Shown here: positions 1-12,995 of the stretch, piece by piece
Position numbering within the stretch: position 1 is the first letter of the stretch
How the letters are laid out: each line of letters starts with the position of its first letter
Notes under the pieces: model-generated
Seen by the model: only the letters and a program-made list of their open reading frames with translations
Databases searched by the model: none
What the model was told of the DNA's origin: nothing
Translations under genes and position numbers: made by a program
NCBI RefSeq assembly: GCF_947623445.1
Contig: NC_135240.1
Coordinates: 24,056,001-24,120,000, forward strand
From: Clavelina lepadiformis
Taxonomy: Eukaryota; Chordata; Ascidiacea; Aplousobranchia; Clavelinidae
DNA length: 64,000 bases
Direction: 5' to 3'

Positions 1-3000
1 ACCACAACTAATGGTTGTTACAAAGGTCTGTGAATTATAACAAACAGCGTGTTTATAACTTGTGCATGGCGAATATGGAATTCATCATAACAAGTTACAG
101 ATTAACTATCTCTTGGTAGTGGTACCATCAGCTTCAACAAACCTTGAGCAATTCGTCAATGGTTAAATAATCACTCAGAGGTGCGTTTCTTCGATATCCC
201 CAGGAACGTTTATCAATGGTCATTGCATTTTCCCATTTGCGGGTCTGCAAAGTTCCAGGATTATATCGGTCTTGACATGTATAGTAGCCACCGTGTTTGC
301 AAGGTGTTCCTTTTCCCCAACGATCATTGACAACAATAGTGTTCTGAACAACATTAAACAAAATATGTCCGTTAACTGAAACTAAGCTGTACAAGTACTT
401 ACACTACTGCTATTAAAATACCTACCTTAACAGGGCTTGAGTTGTAGAGCCACGCCAAAAATTCTGTGCTGTTCCAATATTCACTGCTTGCTTCCCACTG
501 ACCATCAGACCATATCAGTTCAGGTTTGTAATTGTTTATGAGGTCATACAATTCTGGCATTGTTTTCGTTCTAAAGTTATAAATTTTGTAAAAATATAAG
601 TATTTTGATAAACACTAAATTTAATAAAACTCCACATATTGGGTTTATTTTTGACAGCAAAGCAACAAACCTAACAAAGTCTTGAGTCTTGAAGCCACCT
701 TCCTTGTCTTTCAGATAAAGTGGATTAAACCATTCGAACAGGGAATGGTAAAGTCCAAAGTGAATTGAGGTTCGATTTCGAATGGAAGCAGCCAGATCAC
801 CTACAAGATCACGTCGTGGTCCAACATCAACGGAATTCCAGTTCCATGAGTTAACAGATGGCCAGTTAGTAAAACCTTCGTGATGCTTGCTGGTAAGAGC
901 AATGTACTTTGCACCTGACGCCTGGTTTAGAGAAGAAAGTTACATTCTGTTGCTAAACTAAATAGCTTGTGTATAAGGGTATACGTACAAATAAATTCTT
1001 TAATGGAATAACAAAACAAATCTTTTTATGTAGAAACATCTTGCAAATAGGTGGAGAAATTTTACCATTTAAGTGTAGTAAAGTAATTTGGTTACTAACT
1101 TTAAACAAATCTGCCCAAGAATCTGGATCAAAGAATTCAGCTGTGAACTGTGGAGCAAAATCAGCATATTCAAAATTTGGTGGATAATTTTCTTTCATGA
1201 ACTCAATGTAAGATGGGATTTTTGCTCCTTTCCAATTCCACCAGAACCACTCATTTTCAAAGCTGGGCACGGAAAACACTCCCCAGTGCATAAAAATGCC
1301 AAACTTTGCTTCATCATACCTAAATAAGTCATGTCAGTCAAGAAGTTAAAGTTGACTGCTCAGTCTTCATTTGAACGAGTTAACTGAGGACTCTGTTGGG
1401 AGGGCACATGTCTTCCAAGTATGCACTTTGCACCTGCTTAAATTTGATCATCTAGATCATCCTTAATAGGTTAATGAGTCATTTAATAGGTATATCCATA
1501 ATATACTCGGGAAGCTCATATAACTTTAAGTAGAAGGGATCAACTAGGTTACTGAATCTCAACTATATTCAAAGTTATTTAAATTGATGGCAAATAACCA
1601 TGAAATCTTGACTGAAGAGTAAAAAATGCACTTTTAGCAATTGACACACATTCATTTAGTTCCTTTTTGATAAAAATTTTTAAATTTGTTTAATCTAGAC
1701 AAATTGCAATATTACACAACTGTGCTAATGGCATTAAACATAGCAACGGTAATGTTTAACTATCATAGTGGTTTAAGCTTAGTAAACCCCGCCTTGCCTC
1801 GTAGATTATCATCAAGTGCTAAAACCTTTCTGTACTCACCTTACTGTTCTAATTGCCTTTGTTGCATTTAGTGCAGTAAAAGTATAATTTACGCTCTTGA
1901 ATCTTTTTGTTGTTACACAAATCTCTATAGCCTTTTAACTATAAGAGAGTGACAACCTCAACTTAGGTTCTTAAATGATACCATGTTCTAGAATTTTAAG
2001 GAGTAAATAAAAGCATTAATGAGCAATTAATTGTTGATATTTCTAGCCTATAAAAACCTTTCACCAAAACATTTTTTGGCTACTTTCAAGATTGCAGATG
2101 CCATTTATGCCTTATGGACTGCAAAGCAATTTTGAGGTAACCAAAAATTTGAGTTAAAAGCTTCAAGTTATCCCTAACTGTTTACATGTATTTTACTAGG
2201 TAATTTACCAAGGCTGGATTGGACCACAATTCAGAATTAAGCAAAGTCAAATCTTTGCTGTATATACAGTGCAATATACAAATTATCACACAAAAAGACA
2301 AGATATGAAATATAAATTTTACGGATAGGACGAAAAATAAATTTTTTAAGTTTTTATTCATGAAATAAAGCAACTACATATTTTATGTTTGATAAATTTT
2401 CATAATATTAGATAATATTTTCACATATCCCACAAATTCAATCTAGAAACACAAAACTGATCTTGCAGTATTTGCATTTTCCCAATAAACTAGAGAAAAT
2501 TTACAGCGACAAAAGGACACAGTTTCTGTTTAAGCTTATTTTGAAAAAGCACTTTTCCACAAAATGTAATCCAATTGTCACACAATACAAAATGTATTAG
2601 CTTTTTATATAAAAAAATAAGAGGGAAGAAATATGAAATCATGTGCACTACAAAGCTATCAAAAAAGGCAACAATTCTACTATGAGATGCTGGTTGTTAC
2701 AAAGCTGAAAATGGCGGCTGGTTTGCTTAGCAATTAAAAGGCTGGGCTCACAGTCATCTAAAGTAGTGTTCCATATAACCCAGTGGTGTTAACAAGACAA
2801 TGCCTGTCTACAAGGCGTTAATTTGCACCTGTTCAGTGGTAATGGTAAACACTTTCAAATTTGGGTAAAAATACAAAAAATTACAATTATCATGAAATGT
2901 ACACAGGCAAGCTCTGTAACCAGAGTTCGGGCAGTGAGAAATCATCAGCAAGTTTAAGTAATGCCAAAACTTTTCTAGTCCATAGTTAAAGATTCTAATA

Positions 3001-3783
3001 CCAGAATTTTGGTACATGTGCAATACTTTTATGTAAACATATACCACAGCTATTTCTATGTATCATTATACAACAAACGAAAATATTTTGTTGTTTAAAG
3101 ATGATCTTTGTATCAAACATAAGAAGAAAATTATTAAAGCATGCAAAAATTCTTATCAAATTTAGGTAAAATATTTTAAAGCAAAACATCTGATGAGTTA
3201 TTAATGCTATGGACAAAACTTTATTTCACATCAAACAGGTTATAGACAATGATATGAACTAGGCTTATACTGATTTGGGCAAATCTATTTTTGTTCATTT
3301 GTATTTATAATAATACTAATGCAAAACTTACGATGCTGAGGACTGCAGCAAAATTGTTCAATAATTCTTGAACAACTAGAAAAAATTGGACAGCAAAAGA
3401 AAAAAATGGTCAAAATGAAATAGTATAACATTTCAAAGAACTGTAGAAAAATGTAGCCTAGTTGGACTAGTATACAGTTAATTGGCATAACTGGTTAAAT
3501 TATTCACTAAATTACAATGAAATGTAATACAGTCATGTCCAGCGTGTCTTAATAAAACTTATACATAACCAGCTAATCATGAAAACAACCAGAATATATA
3601 TCTCTACATATGCCTAGCCTATACAATGCTTTTTGTCAGGTTTGTAGCTAAATTTCGTAAAACTCACCAGGAGGGAATTGGACGTTTGTCTAGCGAATCC
3701 CAGGTTGGTTCGTATGTTGTGCTTGAAGCAAAATTCAAACAGCACGTTGCAGCAAAAAGCAGAACACAAACAAAAATCTTCAT
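1..3783 (-). CDS. FUCA1: Alpha-L-fucosidase (GH29), partial at C-terminus
   Basis: Lysosomal or secreted glycosidase that removes alpha-L-fucose from glycans. Coding exons in order: 3783-3668, 1319-1100, 921-671, 570-426, 343-143 and 27-1, where the window ends; all phases agree. The start at 3783 gives a hydrophobic signal peptide ([15 protein letters not shown]), then the family's N-terminal [22 protein letters not shown]29 hallmarks follow: [32 protein letters not shown], and [11 protein letters not shown], whose WSD aspartate is the family's catalytic nucleophile. The [20 protein letters not shown] block and the start of the FVTTISCGG block are also present. About 320 codons are visible; the C-terminal beta-sandwich lies outside the window. 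Intron 1 (1320-3667, 2.3 kb) is long for this region and I see no gene in it. FUCA1 and FUCA2 cannot be separated here. Confidence 0.93.
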
Positions 3784-6608
3784 TCTTCCCTATTATGCTA
3801 CTATACTAAGTTAAAACACTAATCGGAAACAAAAAATCCGATGATCCAAATCCAAAAGCTGAATGATAAGCAGTCTCATAAGGCGCCCATAACATCAACC
3901 AAAGATTTTGCGGATAACCGTTTCCAGGTGTCCCTGACTGCCTGAGCTAAGCGTGAATGAGCATCAAGCTATTGAAAGTAAAATAATCTAAGCCTATAAC
4001 TAAATAAGCAAGCTGGATAAACGTGACCAAGGCTTCCTTTACTGAGAGATCTGCTAGGCCTAATGTGCACTTTAACAGACATGTAAAAACATACGGATTT
4101 TGTGGCTTTAAAAGTAACCTGGGCAGCGTTAATGTTGCTTCGCCGTTTGCAAGGTAAGTAAATCTTACAAACAACTCCTTTGTTTACCATCTGGGGTTGA
4201 TCACATACTTGTTTTGCAAAAAATTTATTTCCTCTGCAGTGATTGGTCATGCGGAATAACAACAACTCATGCGTAAAGTGTTATATAATAAAAACAGTGA
4301 TATATAATTTTTGCAGGGGCCAAAGTTTACCTTCTGACCCGGGCCCATATTGCGCTCTACACGACCCTGGGTAAAATAATAGTTGTTTTCGGACTAAAAA
4401 TGTTTGAGCACTTGTTTGCTTCCTCATTGCTCGAGCCTCGTTTACCGAGCTAGAGTTTGTGCAAGTTTCGATTTTACCTTGTTTATTGTTCGATTTTTTA
4501 TATTGTATTCTCTGAATTTAGAACTGTTCAACGGGTTCACTGAACCTTGGGCAAGCATTATTGATGTCTTGCCCAAGAGTCGCCACTAGGTATCGAACAT
4601 GGGACTTGGGCCACATAATCGCAAACTCAGCGACCTAGATAGAGCGATTTTAGATGTTTCAAATTATGGCTTATGTCACTATGGCGATTATTATTCTTTA
4701 TCAAAAGTACCTTAAAGATATTATTTTGAAATGTATTTGTGTTAAACTGTAAAAAAACATATTATATGTGTTGCAAAAATTATATTAATTTCTAATTATT
4801 TCAAACTAACTCTATTTATTTCAAATAATTTTATAATAAGTAGAAAAAAGCAGAAGGCAGTAAGATTTTATTGATGTAAAAGTTATTACATTTCGTCCTG
4901 TAGAACTGAAGTTGAAAGCTTAACAAAAGGGGCGTTAATTTCATTCGAGTCATATTTCATTGAATGGCTCTATTCAAGTCATATAACGTGGTCTAATGGT
5001 ACGCAATGACGATAAATTTGCCAATGTTTTAGCGTCGGTGTATACTAATAGGCAAATATTTCAACACCTTTTGCCTCACTAGATATCCGTTAAGTAGTAG
5101 GCTATTTCCACGTATAGTCAATTATTTTGATCGTTTACAATAATCCCAAAACACAAAAGACTTCCTGCAATAGATATGCCCGTGTTGCAGCCGCTTTAGG
5201 CTTAGGCTACTCTAATTTTACATCAGATCTGGGTGTGAGGTGCAAAAGGTATAGATATAGACTGAATAAATTAGAAATGGTAGACTATTTTTGCTAGAAA
5301 ACACTTTTAGACTGCTGCGGCATTGTGCATAGATAAAAGTTTTGTAACCGTCATTATAGGCTTCAAGGGTGTTTCCAGTAGTTGCCAATTAACTAATAAC
5401 TTACGTATTACAGCCTCCTTCATGGTTTTAAACCGTATAAGTTATTTGATTATAATTATACGTAAACTAAAACTGTTGGCTGTTTGTGTTTGTTTTATGC
5501 TTTTATTTATTTATTTATTTTAATTTTTCGTTAGTTTTACTAAAACATTTATAGTCGCGAGATATGAATACAAAGTCGATGGTATCAAGGATGGTTGGTT
5601 TTGTTGGTTGGTTGGTTGGTTTTGTTGGTTGGTTGGTGTATGATTCGATCGCCTCACTTGCAGTTGTGCGGTGCAGGTTTGTAAACTCGGATAGGTTGCA
5701 TTATCAGTTTGTCACTTTTGTGCGACCTGTTGTTTTATCACCCTTGAGCAGGGCATTATCTGTACTTCTGTTCAGTAGTTGTAGAGAACTGTACCACAAG
5801 ACAACAAGACCACATAAAAGCAAAAAGGAGGCGTTGTTCCTCAGACAATGCTGAGACAACCTCACGGTAACCACGAGGTTTGGGCGGTAAAAAGTCATGT
5901 TTGAGTTTTAGTCGTACAAAAATTTTCTTTAGTCTGAGGAAAAGACTTAGATAACTTATCGTTTTTTCAGTAGCTATGAATAATTATTTAGTAAACAAAG
6001 TAGCGGAAAACTATTGAGAGATAAAGGTTCCATCAATTTAAAAAAATACTTGTTGTTGAAAAGTTTTAGAGACTCGTACTTGAAAGTATCAAACGTATGA
6101 GAACAAAATCATATACTTCTTAATGTTCTGAAGCACATATAAATTCAACCTAGGCCTACATACAGCTGCTAGTAAATGGCTGCGATTTCGGTGGAACAAA
6201 AACGATAAAAATTGATGGATTTTCTCACAACAATACTTCGAACAAATTGTAACTGGTGCGCGCCGTGGATCGGATGATTCACTGGTGCATTTGTGCCTCA
6301 AACAAAAGACCTATAGTCTGTTCACAAGCCTTGCAATTCCGGTAAAGGAAACATCGGTATGAATACCTATAACTACGTAACACGTTTGTGGATTAAATAC
6401 AGACCCAGAAAGGGCGTTGTGAAATGTTGGCTTCGTTTCATGTGAACTAGTTCGCGTAGCGGTAGCGATTCATCAGCGTAATATTTTTTTACCTTGCTTT
6501 TAGTAAACTGTGTCGTACCGTCATCATTGAAATGACAGATCGAAATAACGTTACAATGTTGCGTGAGATGTTCAAAATAAAATGTGAGCATAGTTCAACG
6601 ATTTCGAT
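3784..6608. other. Intergenic, between divergent fucosidase and ZP gene starts
   Basis: The fucosidase is read leftward and the ZP gene rightward, so both promoters should lie here. No open frame has family character or consistent splice sites. The stretch holds AT-rich sequence and one short GGTT microsatellite. I cannot place a TATA box or transcription start with confidence. Confidence 0.5.
5592..5637. repeat. GGTT microsatellite
   Basis: About 46 bp of GGTT units interrupted by two TTTTG steps. It is a simple repeat with no sign of function. Confidence 0.85.
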
Positions 6609-9335
6609 ATGCTTTTGTTGTCGGAGTGCTGGTTTGTGTTCCTCGTTAGCTTGCATCTTCCCGAAGCGAATGCAGGTAATCATCTCAGCATTTTACTATA
6701 TACATGCGAAGATGTGTAGTGATTGCTTAACTTTAACTCCGGTAAAAGTTTCAAATATATTTTAAGTTGACTAGAAAAGAGTCACAATAACCGTGTAAGT
6801 TAGCTTCTAGTTACATTAAATTAGTCTCAAACAAGATTTAATTTTACACGAAATCATTTTTTGTAAATGTTCAAATCATGCAAACAAGGGCGCTCTACTG
6901 ATTGACTTGCTTTAACTATAGCCGATAGGGCAGGCTAGCTATCATTGGAGCTTACCTGATAGTTCAACTCATAAGTGAATGCCTTTAATATTTTGCACTT
7001 ACTTTCTGTTGAACTGACTGGTATTCGCCATATTCTGCGAAGATGACAGTAAGGGCATTTGAGGGTAAACTACAATTTTACATACAATATCAGTTTTATT
7101 CACTTTCAGGAATCAAGGTACAAACATGCGAAGCAACTAGCGAACCGTATCAAATCACTTATACAAAAAGATGCACAAAAGCCTGTGTGCAGGAATGCGG
7201 CGCCACTCCGGGTATGAAAGAAGCAAATTTATTTGTGTCAAAGTTTCCTTAAATTCTTAAAATTTTTGTAATGACCACCGATTGTGTATTTCGCTTCAGC
7301 CATCACAGAAAACTGCCAAAGAATATCTAAGAAATGCAGTGGACTTCCAGCTACATGCGGCGACAGTGGCTGTGAGTGCACGCCAAGCGTTGAACTTTCG
7401 GGAAATCTGAATTCCAAAAATACCATCAGCGTAAATATGATCGAAAAAATCGTTTGCAAGAGCAAAGCAGTTGAAGTTTAGTAAGTGCCATGTCTGTTTT
7501 TGAGGCTTGTAATTTTTCGGAAAAATAGCAATCAAGTAAGATTCAAGAATATTGTTTACTTACTATTGCAATGAATATAAGCAGCATAGCAACGCATACT
7601 GATTAAATTTCAAATTACTGATAATATTACTGATTACCAACGAATACAAAGCAGTAACAAGTAACGTTGTACAAAATAGGCCCAGTAAGTAAGTATTCCG
7701 AGTAGGTCTTGCTTATCAATCAATATACCCATTGACAGCGTCAGCAAATGTGCTCTGAATGAAATCGGCTTTAAGTTGGGAGACTTGTATGTCGATGGAC
7801 CGTCGTTACCAGCTCAAGCTATCATGCCCATAGATGAAGTTATTCTGGATTCTGATGAACACAACACCTGTTTGGGGTCAATGTCCATAACTGAATCGGG
7901 AATTCACTACTTGTTTAAGATAAATGAAACCCTTGCACCCTGCAAAGGAAATGTTACGGTAAATTGTTATAATATTTAGAAAAATCTTTCAAACTACAAC
8001 TTTTAGATTTTTCTCCAAAAATGTATAAGTAAAAAATATATTTGTAGGTTGGAGAAGGGCATAGAAATATTACATACGCCAACGCCATCAAAGGTGTCAT
8101 CGGTAAAGCTGACTCGGTGATATCAAGACGCCACGCCATTGATCTATCTTTTTCTTGTACTTTTCCGGTCGTCCTCAATTTTACAGCGAACCTTGGATTG
8201 CAAACTTCAAATCATCGGGTCGACATATACAGCGGAAAAACCTCCGGAGAATTTAATGTCGAGCTCGACCTTTGGAAAGACACTTGGTATGGCACTCATT
8301 ACGTCACAGGCGATGAGTTTCTCACAGAAAATTACATTTACGTCTCCGTTGATGCGGTAGTGGCAGATTCTGATCGTTTAAAACTACAGGTATAGTATTT
8401 TGCTTAAATATCTATGTAAATGAAAAATTTACTATTTACAACTCCTGAAAGTAAAGAATTTGTTTTAGATTTTGCAAGCTATTGCCACCCCATCAAATAA
8501 TATTAATGACGTCATATCATATGCGCTTATAATGGATGGGTAAGTTGAGCTGTTGCAATATCACTCCGGTAACCTTAGTGTTAACTTTGCGAAACTTGCG
8601 ATCATACAACAGTATATATTTTTAATAAGATGTCCAAATAATGATGACCCAGACCCTGACGGCATTAAAGTAAAGCAAAATGGACGGAATTTGGTCGCCA
8701 AATTCAAGTTTAAGGCGTTCCAGTTTTTGACGTCATCATCTGAATCCCAGCAGATATATCTCCACGTGATGGCTCACCTGTGCGACAAGATATTCGAAGG
8801 AGACTGTGACTTAGTAAGAAGTTTTGCATAAAAGTATAGTCCATTACTTTCCTGATTGATATTTACGCCGCTCATTCTTGTTTCAGAGCTGCAGAAATCG
8901 TTCTAAAAGGGAAGTGAACTCGCTTGAGCGAAAACACAACACAAAAGTGACTTCCTCACCGCCCATAATTGTTTCCTCTCGACGGAGAAAACGTAGTTAC
9001 AATTCGATCGAAATTCAACACAGCCTACATTGTTCTGCTACATAGGCTATACGCAACGTTTTGATATGATATACACTGTATATAGGGAACCACTAAGCAA
9101 AAGTTTATTACGATTTCTTAAGATATTTTCTTCTGCAGATGATAATGCTACTTCTCTCAGTATTACGGTGATGGAAGCCCTCGACTATATCACGGAAAGC
9201 TGGGAAATGACATTGCTGATTGTATGCATACTGCTACTTATAATTGCTCTTATGATCTCTATGTGTGTCTTACTTGTCAAGTTACGTAGAGCTATTGCAA
9301 CTACAGCACCGCTTAAAGCAGACGAAATACAATGA
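6609..9335 (+). CDS. ZP-domain membrane protein
   Basis: Secreted protein with a zona pellucida polymerisation module, the type of protein used in egg coats and epithelial matrices. Exons: 6609-6675, 7110-7211, 7300-7480, 7739-7958, 8048-8389, 8469-8539, 8630-8813, 8887 to about 9031, 9139-9335. Exon 1 encodes a signal peptide (MLLLSECWFVFLVSLHL) and joins exon 2 in phase. A cysteine-rich N-terminal segment (about residues 23-110) precedes the ZP module, with the family-like block RRHAIDLSFSCTFPV and later paired cysteines. The tail has a dibasic SKRE site, a furin-type RRRKR, then one membrane segment (LLIVCILLLIIALMISMCVLLV) and a short cytoplasmic tail. Length is about 490-500 residues. 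The exon 8 donor is uncertain: 8992 would cut into the furin site, 9031 would keep it. The egg-coat role is inference. Confidence 0.82.
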
Positions 9336-9347
9336 AATCGTGGATAT

Positions 9348-9353
9348 AATAAA
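9348..9353 (+). terminator. Polyadenylation signal AATAAA of ZP gene
   Basis: A canonical AATAAA lies 12 bp after the ZP stop codon (9333-9335). It sits only about 50 bp from the stop codon of the convergent archaemetzincin gene. Confidence 0.6.
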
Positions 9354-9376
9354 AGTTATTCGGCCACTTTGCAACA

Positions 9377-9382
9377 TTTTAA
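9377..9382 (-). terminator. Possible ATTAAA signal of archaemetzincin gene
   Basis: The minus strand reads ATTAAA about 24 bp beyond the archaemetzincin stop codon. It is the common variant signal. The two convergent 3' ends would be very close or overlapping. Confidence 0.4.
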
Positions 9383-9405
9383 TCCTAAAAAATCATTCCA
9401 GTAGT

Positions 9406-11245
9406 TCATGATTCTTCTGCTAAATAAGTAATAGCGTCATCGAGCCATTGTTGGAACCGACTGAAGCTATCTAGAGGTGGGGGAGCAACTTTGATTGCAT
9501 TCTTCTGCTTGTCTGACTCGGATTGATTCGGTGGAGATGCAAAGATAGTTTCAAGGTTGGGCTTACTAGCAACTATTTTCTTGACTTGTTTTTTCCTTGA
9601 CGACACAGTGGAATGTGTGACGTCTGGTAGTGAAGAACGTCTTGCCCAGGATGGGCCAGTTTTTGAAGATTTTTGCACTGAAACGAAATAAAACATAACA
9701 ATTGAAGTAAAACTCACTAAAATCGCAGCCAAGATCGCATTATCTTACACATTTAAATGTATACCTTGCGGTTTTTCTTCGATATAAACAAATTCTTCCC
9801 AAAATTTCTCTGTAGCCCAAGCTCGCAAAGACTTGTAGCGTTTTACCAGATCAAACCCCAAGATCGTCTATAAGAGGTGGGAAACAGCGCACGTTATTTC
9901 GTACAGTTATATTTGATGCAGATTCAGAAGTATAAGGTACATACTTGATTGGATAAACGCACCACTAACATGAAATACGGTGACTAACTTGAAGTTTTCT
10001 CAAGCAAACAGGACAGAGAAATGCAGGACGTCTGTCTGATTCCTGTAAGTGATTTGACCCGTTCATGACGCAAGCTGACCAAATACAATGCTTCAACCCA
10101 AACATGTGGCATATTTCATGAGACATAACCTATCATCAAAGCAAATAAGATAAATTCTTTCGGTCTTCGTAGCAAAAATTGATCTTAAGCAAAACATACC
10201 TTACAAGCACGAAAGAGTAGCTTGCTGCACACTTGAAAAGAAGACCCGTCCAATCGCAAAATGGGATTTCCGAAAACAGAATAATCCAGGCTACCGTCCG
10301 AATTGTTCCTAACAACATCTTTACCTTGAGTCCATGTTTCATAAAAGATATCATCATAACGAGCAAGGCTGAACAAACCAACACCGTCGTTGGATGAAGC
10401 AAGACCATAAACGAAATCCCATGACGGTTTGGGGTACAGGTCTATCATAGTAAGTGCGATAACGCAGTATGCGTAAGACGGTTTAACCTAAACATAAAAG
10501 AACATTTAGACAAAGATATGCACCTAATATTAAACACATGATTTATCTTCTATCGTACCAGACCCAAATCAAAGTTTACCTTTTTAAGGTGAGTTATAAT
10601 GTCCGAGGCACGTAATTGAAACTTTCCCGTTAGCTGATTTACCCGATACTGACATTTGGTTTCCTCCACTGACATCGAAGGCAAAATGACAACCTGATAT
10701 GAAAAAGAAGAGCGGCTTTGTTGTGTGTGGAAGCGTAAGTATGGATCAACATTACTGTATAGAGATTCATGGATACCTCATGCAGCGTTACTTACTTTGG
10801 CTTTTTTAAAGAACATGTTGCAGAACGATTTCAACCACACCATAAAAGATTTGCCGCCTAAGCATTCATCAGTTTTTGGCAAGGAGCCCAAGGGCACAAT
10901 ACAGATTGTTTTTGATTTATGGGGCGTTGTTATTGCGGACTTTGAAGATCTTGTACCAATTACAGTCTGCGGTCTAGTTGGTCTTCTATGACCAACTTCC
11001 ACGGACTGTCCTCCCAGCATAAAACTCCTCCAAAAGGACTCATAGGTCTGTCCATCTTCGTCATGATTAAGAAGCCAGTCGGCCTCAGCCTGTATGGTGA
11101 TTGGCTGAAAAAACTCTGATTCAAAAAATTGTCTTTGTATCGGCGTAAAATTGGCCTTAAAAGATTTTTTCACCACGTTGTTGCAGCCTATTAAGGCATC
11201 TTTCCTCTCCCCTGGGGAAGGAGCAACCCATAGAGCATCTTTCAT
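9406..11245 (-). CDS. AMZ: Archaemetzincin zinc metallopeptidase
   Basis: Metzincin-fold aminopeptidase-like enzyme, soluble (no signal peptide). Exons: 11245-10796, 10693-10580, 10487-10200, 10129-9989, 9867-9765, 9677-9406; all phases agree and give 455 residues, close to vertebrate AMZ1/AMZ2. The catalytic exon carries HEICHMFGLKHC, matching the family HExxHxxGxxH/C zinc motif, followed by the CxxC pair of FLCPVCLRKL. Upstream TMIDLYPKPSWDFVYG and DGVGLFSLARYDD match the family core. The N-terminal exon has ITIQAEADWLLNHDEDGQ and IVPLGSLPKTDECL, as in AMZ proteins. The last exon is serine- and proline-rich and ends in WLDDAITYLAEES. AMZ1 versus AMZ2 is not resolved. Confidence 0.93.
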
Positions 11246-11753
11246 GGTTGCTGGTTCTTTTATATACTGTAAATAGTTTAGGCTATAGTCGTTATTGATG
11301 GACTGTTACTAAAACAACTTTTAGTTTATGATCTATTTTCCTTCATCCAACAGAAGTCTTATGTCTCACGGACCCGCTCAAGCTTCCATTTTGTAGGCTA
11401 GACAACTGCTGACTAGATTAGATTGGCAACATGTTTTATTTCAAGACAGAAGCAGATCTAAACTTCTTTCCACACCACCCTCTGTTGAATGAATCACCTG
11501 ATACAATACCCGGTGTTTTAACAAGCAACATGATATGATCTCAAATTTTGTCGATGTTACTTGATCTGTAAGGATACTGCGCATTTAGAAAAAGGGAAGC
11601 ATCTTTGAAGTTACATGAAGTTTGATGTATCATAAAATTAGTAGGCCCGAAACGGTGGGCATGCGCCTACTTAAATCGTACCAAGCTACAGGAAATAGCT
11701 CAAACGCATGTTGGGCTATTAAATTTTGAGGAAGAATTGTCACGGGATTATTT

Positions 11754-11825
11754 TTATACACCGTTTTTATATCCATCACGTTATACACCGTTTTTATATC
11801 CATCACGTTATACACCGTTTTTATT
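11754..11825. repeat. 27-bp tandem repeat, about 2.7 copies
   Basis: Two identical 27-bp units (11754-11780, 11781-11807) and a partial third begin TTATACACCG and end ATCCATCACG. Identity is nearly perfect, which suggests a recent expansion. Confidence 0.9.
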
Positions 11826-12797
11826 CGCATTGTATTGTCTTTATATGCATGTTCACGATATGCCGTGTTTTACTTGTTTATACTCGTGACGTCTCAGATC
11901 GTTAGCCCGAGGGCCCAATTAGTAATGTATTTAGCGTCCCACGGGGAATCCTTAGTCGCGTGGAATTTGTTTTGTGGGAATGTTGCGCTCGGCTGTGTGG
12001 TGCTGAGCTAGTGTAAAATCAGTCTACGTTTGGTTTTAATAAAGAGAAGACCTTTGTTTTTATCTAAGGAAGACTCGTAAAAATAAGAGAGTCTGGCTAA
12101 TTGACTAGCCGTTAAGCGGGGAGCTTTCCTGGTCAGAAAAAGTTTGGTTACAGAATTAGGCTTAAACAGTAATTGTTCCAACAGAAGCTTCATGATTTTC
12201 AATTTTAAAAGCCCTTTTTGACCTACACGTCGTGCTAGCTTATGCCGTTCCTAAATTAAGTGACGATACTGTTTATACATGTCTTCACACAAAGGCGCTT
12301 TCTATTTTCTGTGCGAGGTTGTAAAGAAGTAGGCGGGATCTTTCGATGCCCACCAAGGGTGCTACCATACTTTTGCGCATTCCGAGAACATTGCCACCTG
12401 TTCATTATAGAACAAGCTAAAATCTGCTTCTTGTACAGTATTTGCCAAGACGAAAGCCACAATTGTTTTCTTGTAAGTGTAAAGTAAAGTGTTGGTTATA
12501 TCAATCTTTTCCGTCACTAAAAATTGCCTTAAAAAAAAGAAAGCTTTCTTTGAAAACTTACTCTTACGACAACTTACGTTTTGTACACTAGAGCGCCTGG
12601 TTTGCAATGAAGCGTCAAGGACAAAAAAGAAACAATAAATGAATACGATACCTATGCTCGACACCTAGCGCGGCTTTGAAATGTTCTCGGGCAAAGCGTT
12701 CACGACACTAACTTATGTCAAGTAGTGTTGGGGAACTATTCCAAGTTCCAGTAATAGTGTGGGAAAAAAACAAATTAAAATGCAGCTATCGGAAATC

Positions 12798-12995
12798 TCA
12801 GGCCGACAAGCGAAAGACTTGGGTTCCGGTGATGAGGACCAAGACTTTCCCCGAGTCCATAGCTCTTGATGCCACCTCATAGTCCTGCGCGATGTTAATA
12901 TGCAACGCGACAGCGGGCGCGATGTTACGGAACTGTTTTAGGACCTTGTTCAACAGTTTCTCAAGAGACAGCCGCTTCAGCTCGGTTGGACATGG
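12798..12995 (-). other. GC-rich open segment of unknown origin
   Basis: This 65-codon minus-strand frame has clearly higher GC content than its surroundings and a protein-like composition: PTELKRLSLEKLLNKVLKQF, then INIAQDYEVASRAMDSGKVL, ending QVFRLSA and a stop. A stop codon bounds it upstream and there is no start ATG near its 5' end. It could be a lone exon, a retrocopy fragment or chance. The ending faintly recalls the AMDSGKxxGK-type tail of zinc-type quinone reductases, but I would not assign a family. Confidence 0.25.

Noticed and set aside
4305-4380. GCAGGGGCCAAAGT and CCCGGGCCC words suggesting another hAT end
   Set aside because: No paired inverted end and no target duplication could be found.
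5800-5890. Hairpin-like stretch (CAGACAATGCTGAGACAACC and nearby), considered as an RNA gene
   Set aside because: It does not fold into a tRNA-like cloverleaf by eye and has no conserved RNA motif.
11880-12060. Stretch with AATAAAG near 12040, considered as a solo long terminal repeat
   Set aside because: No matching repeat, no bounded ends and no target duplication; a single polyadenylation-like word is not enough.
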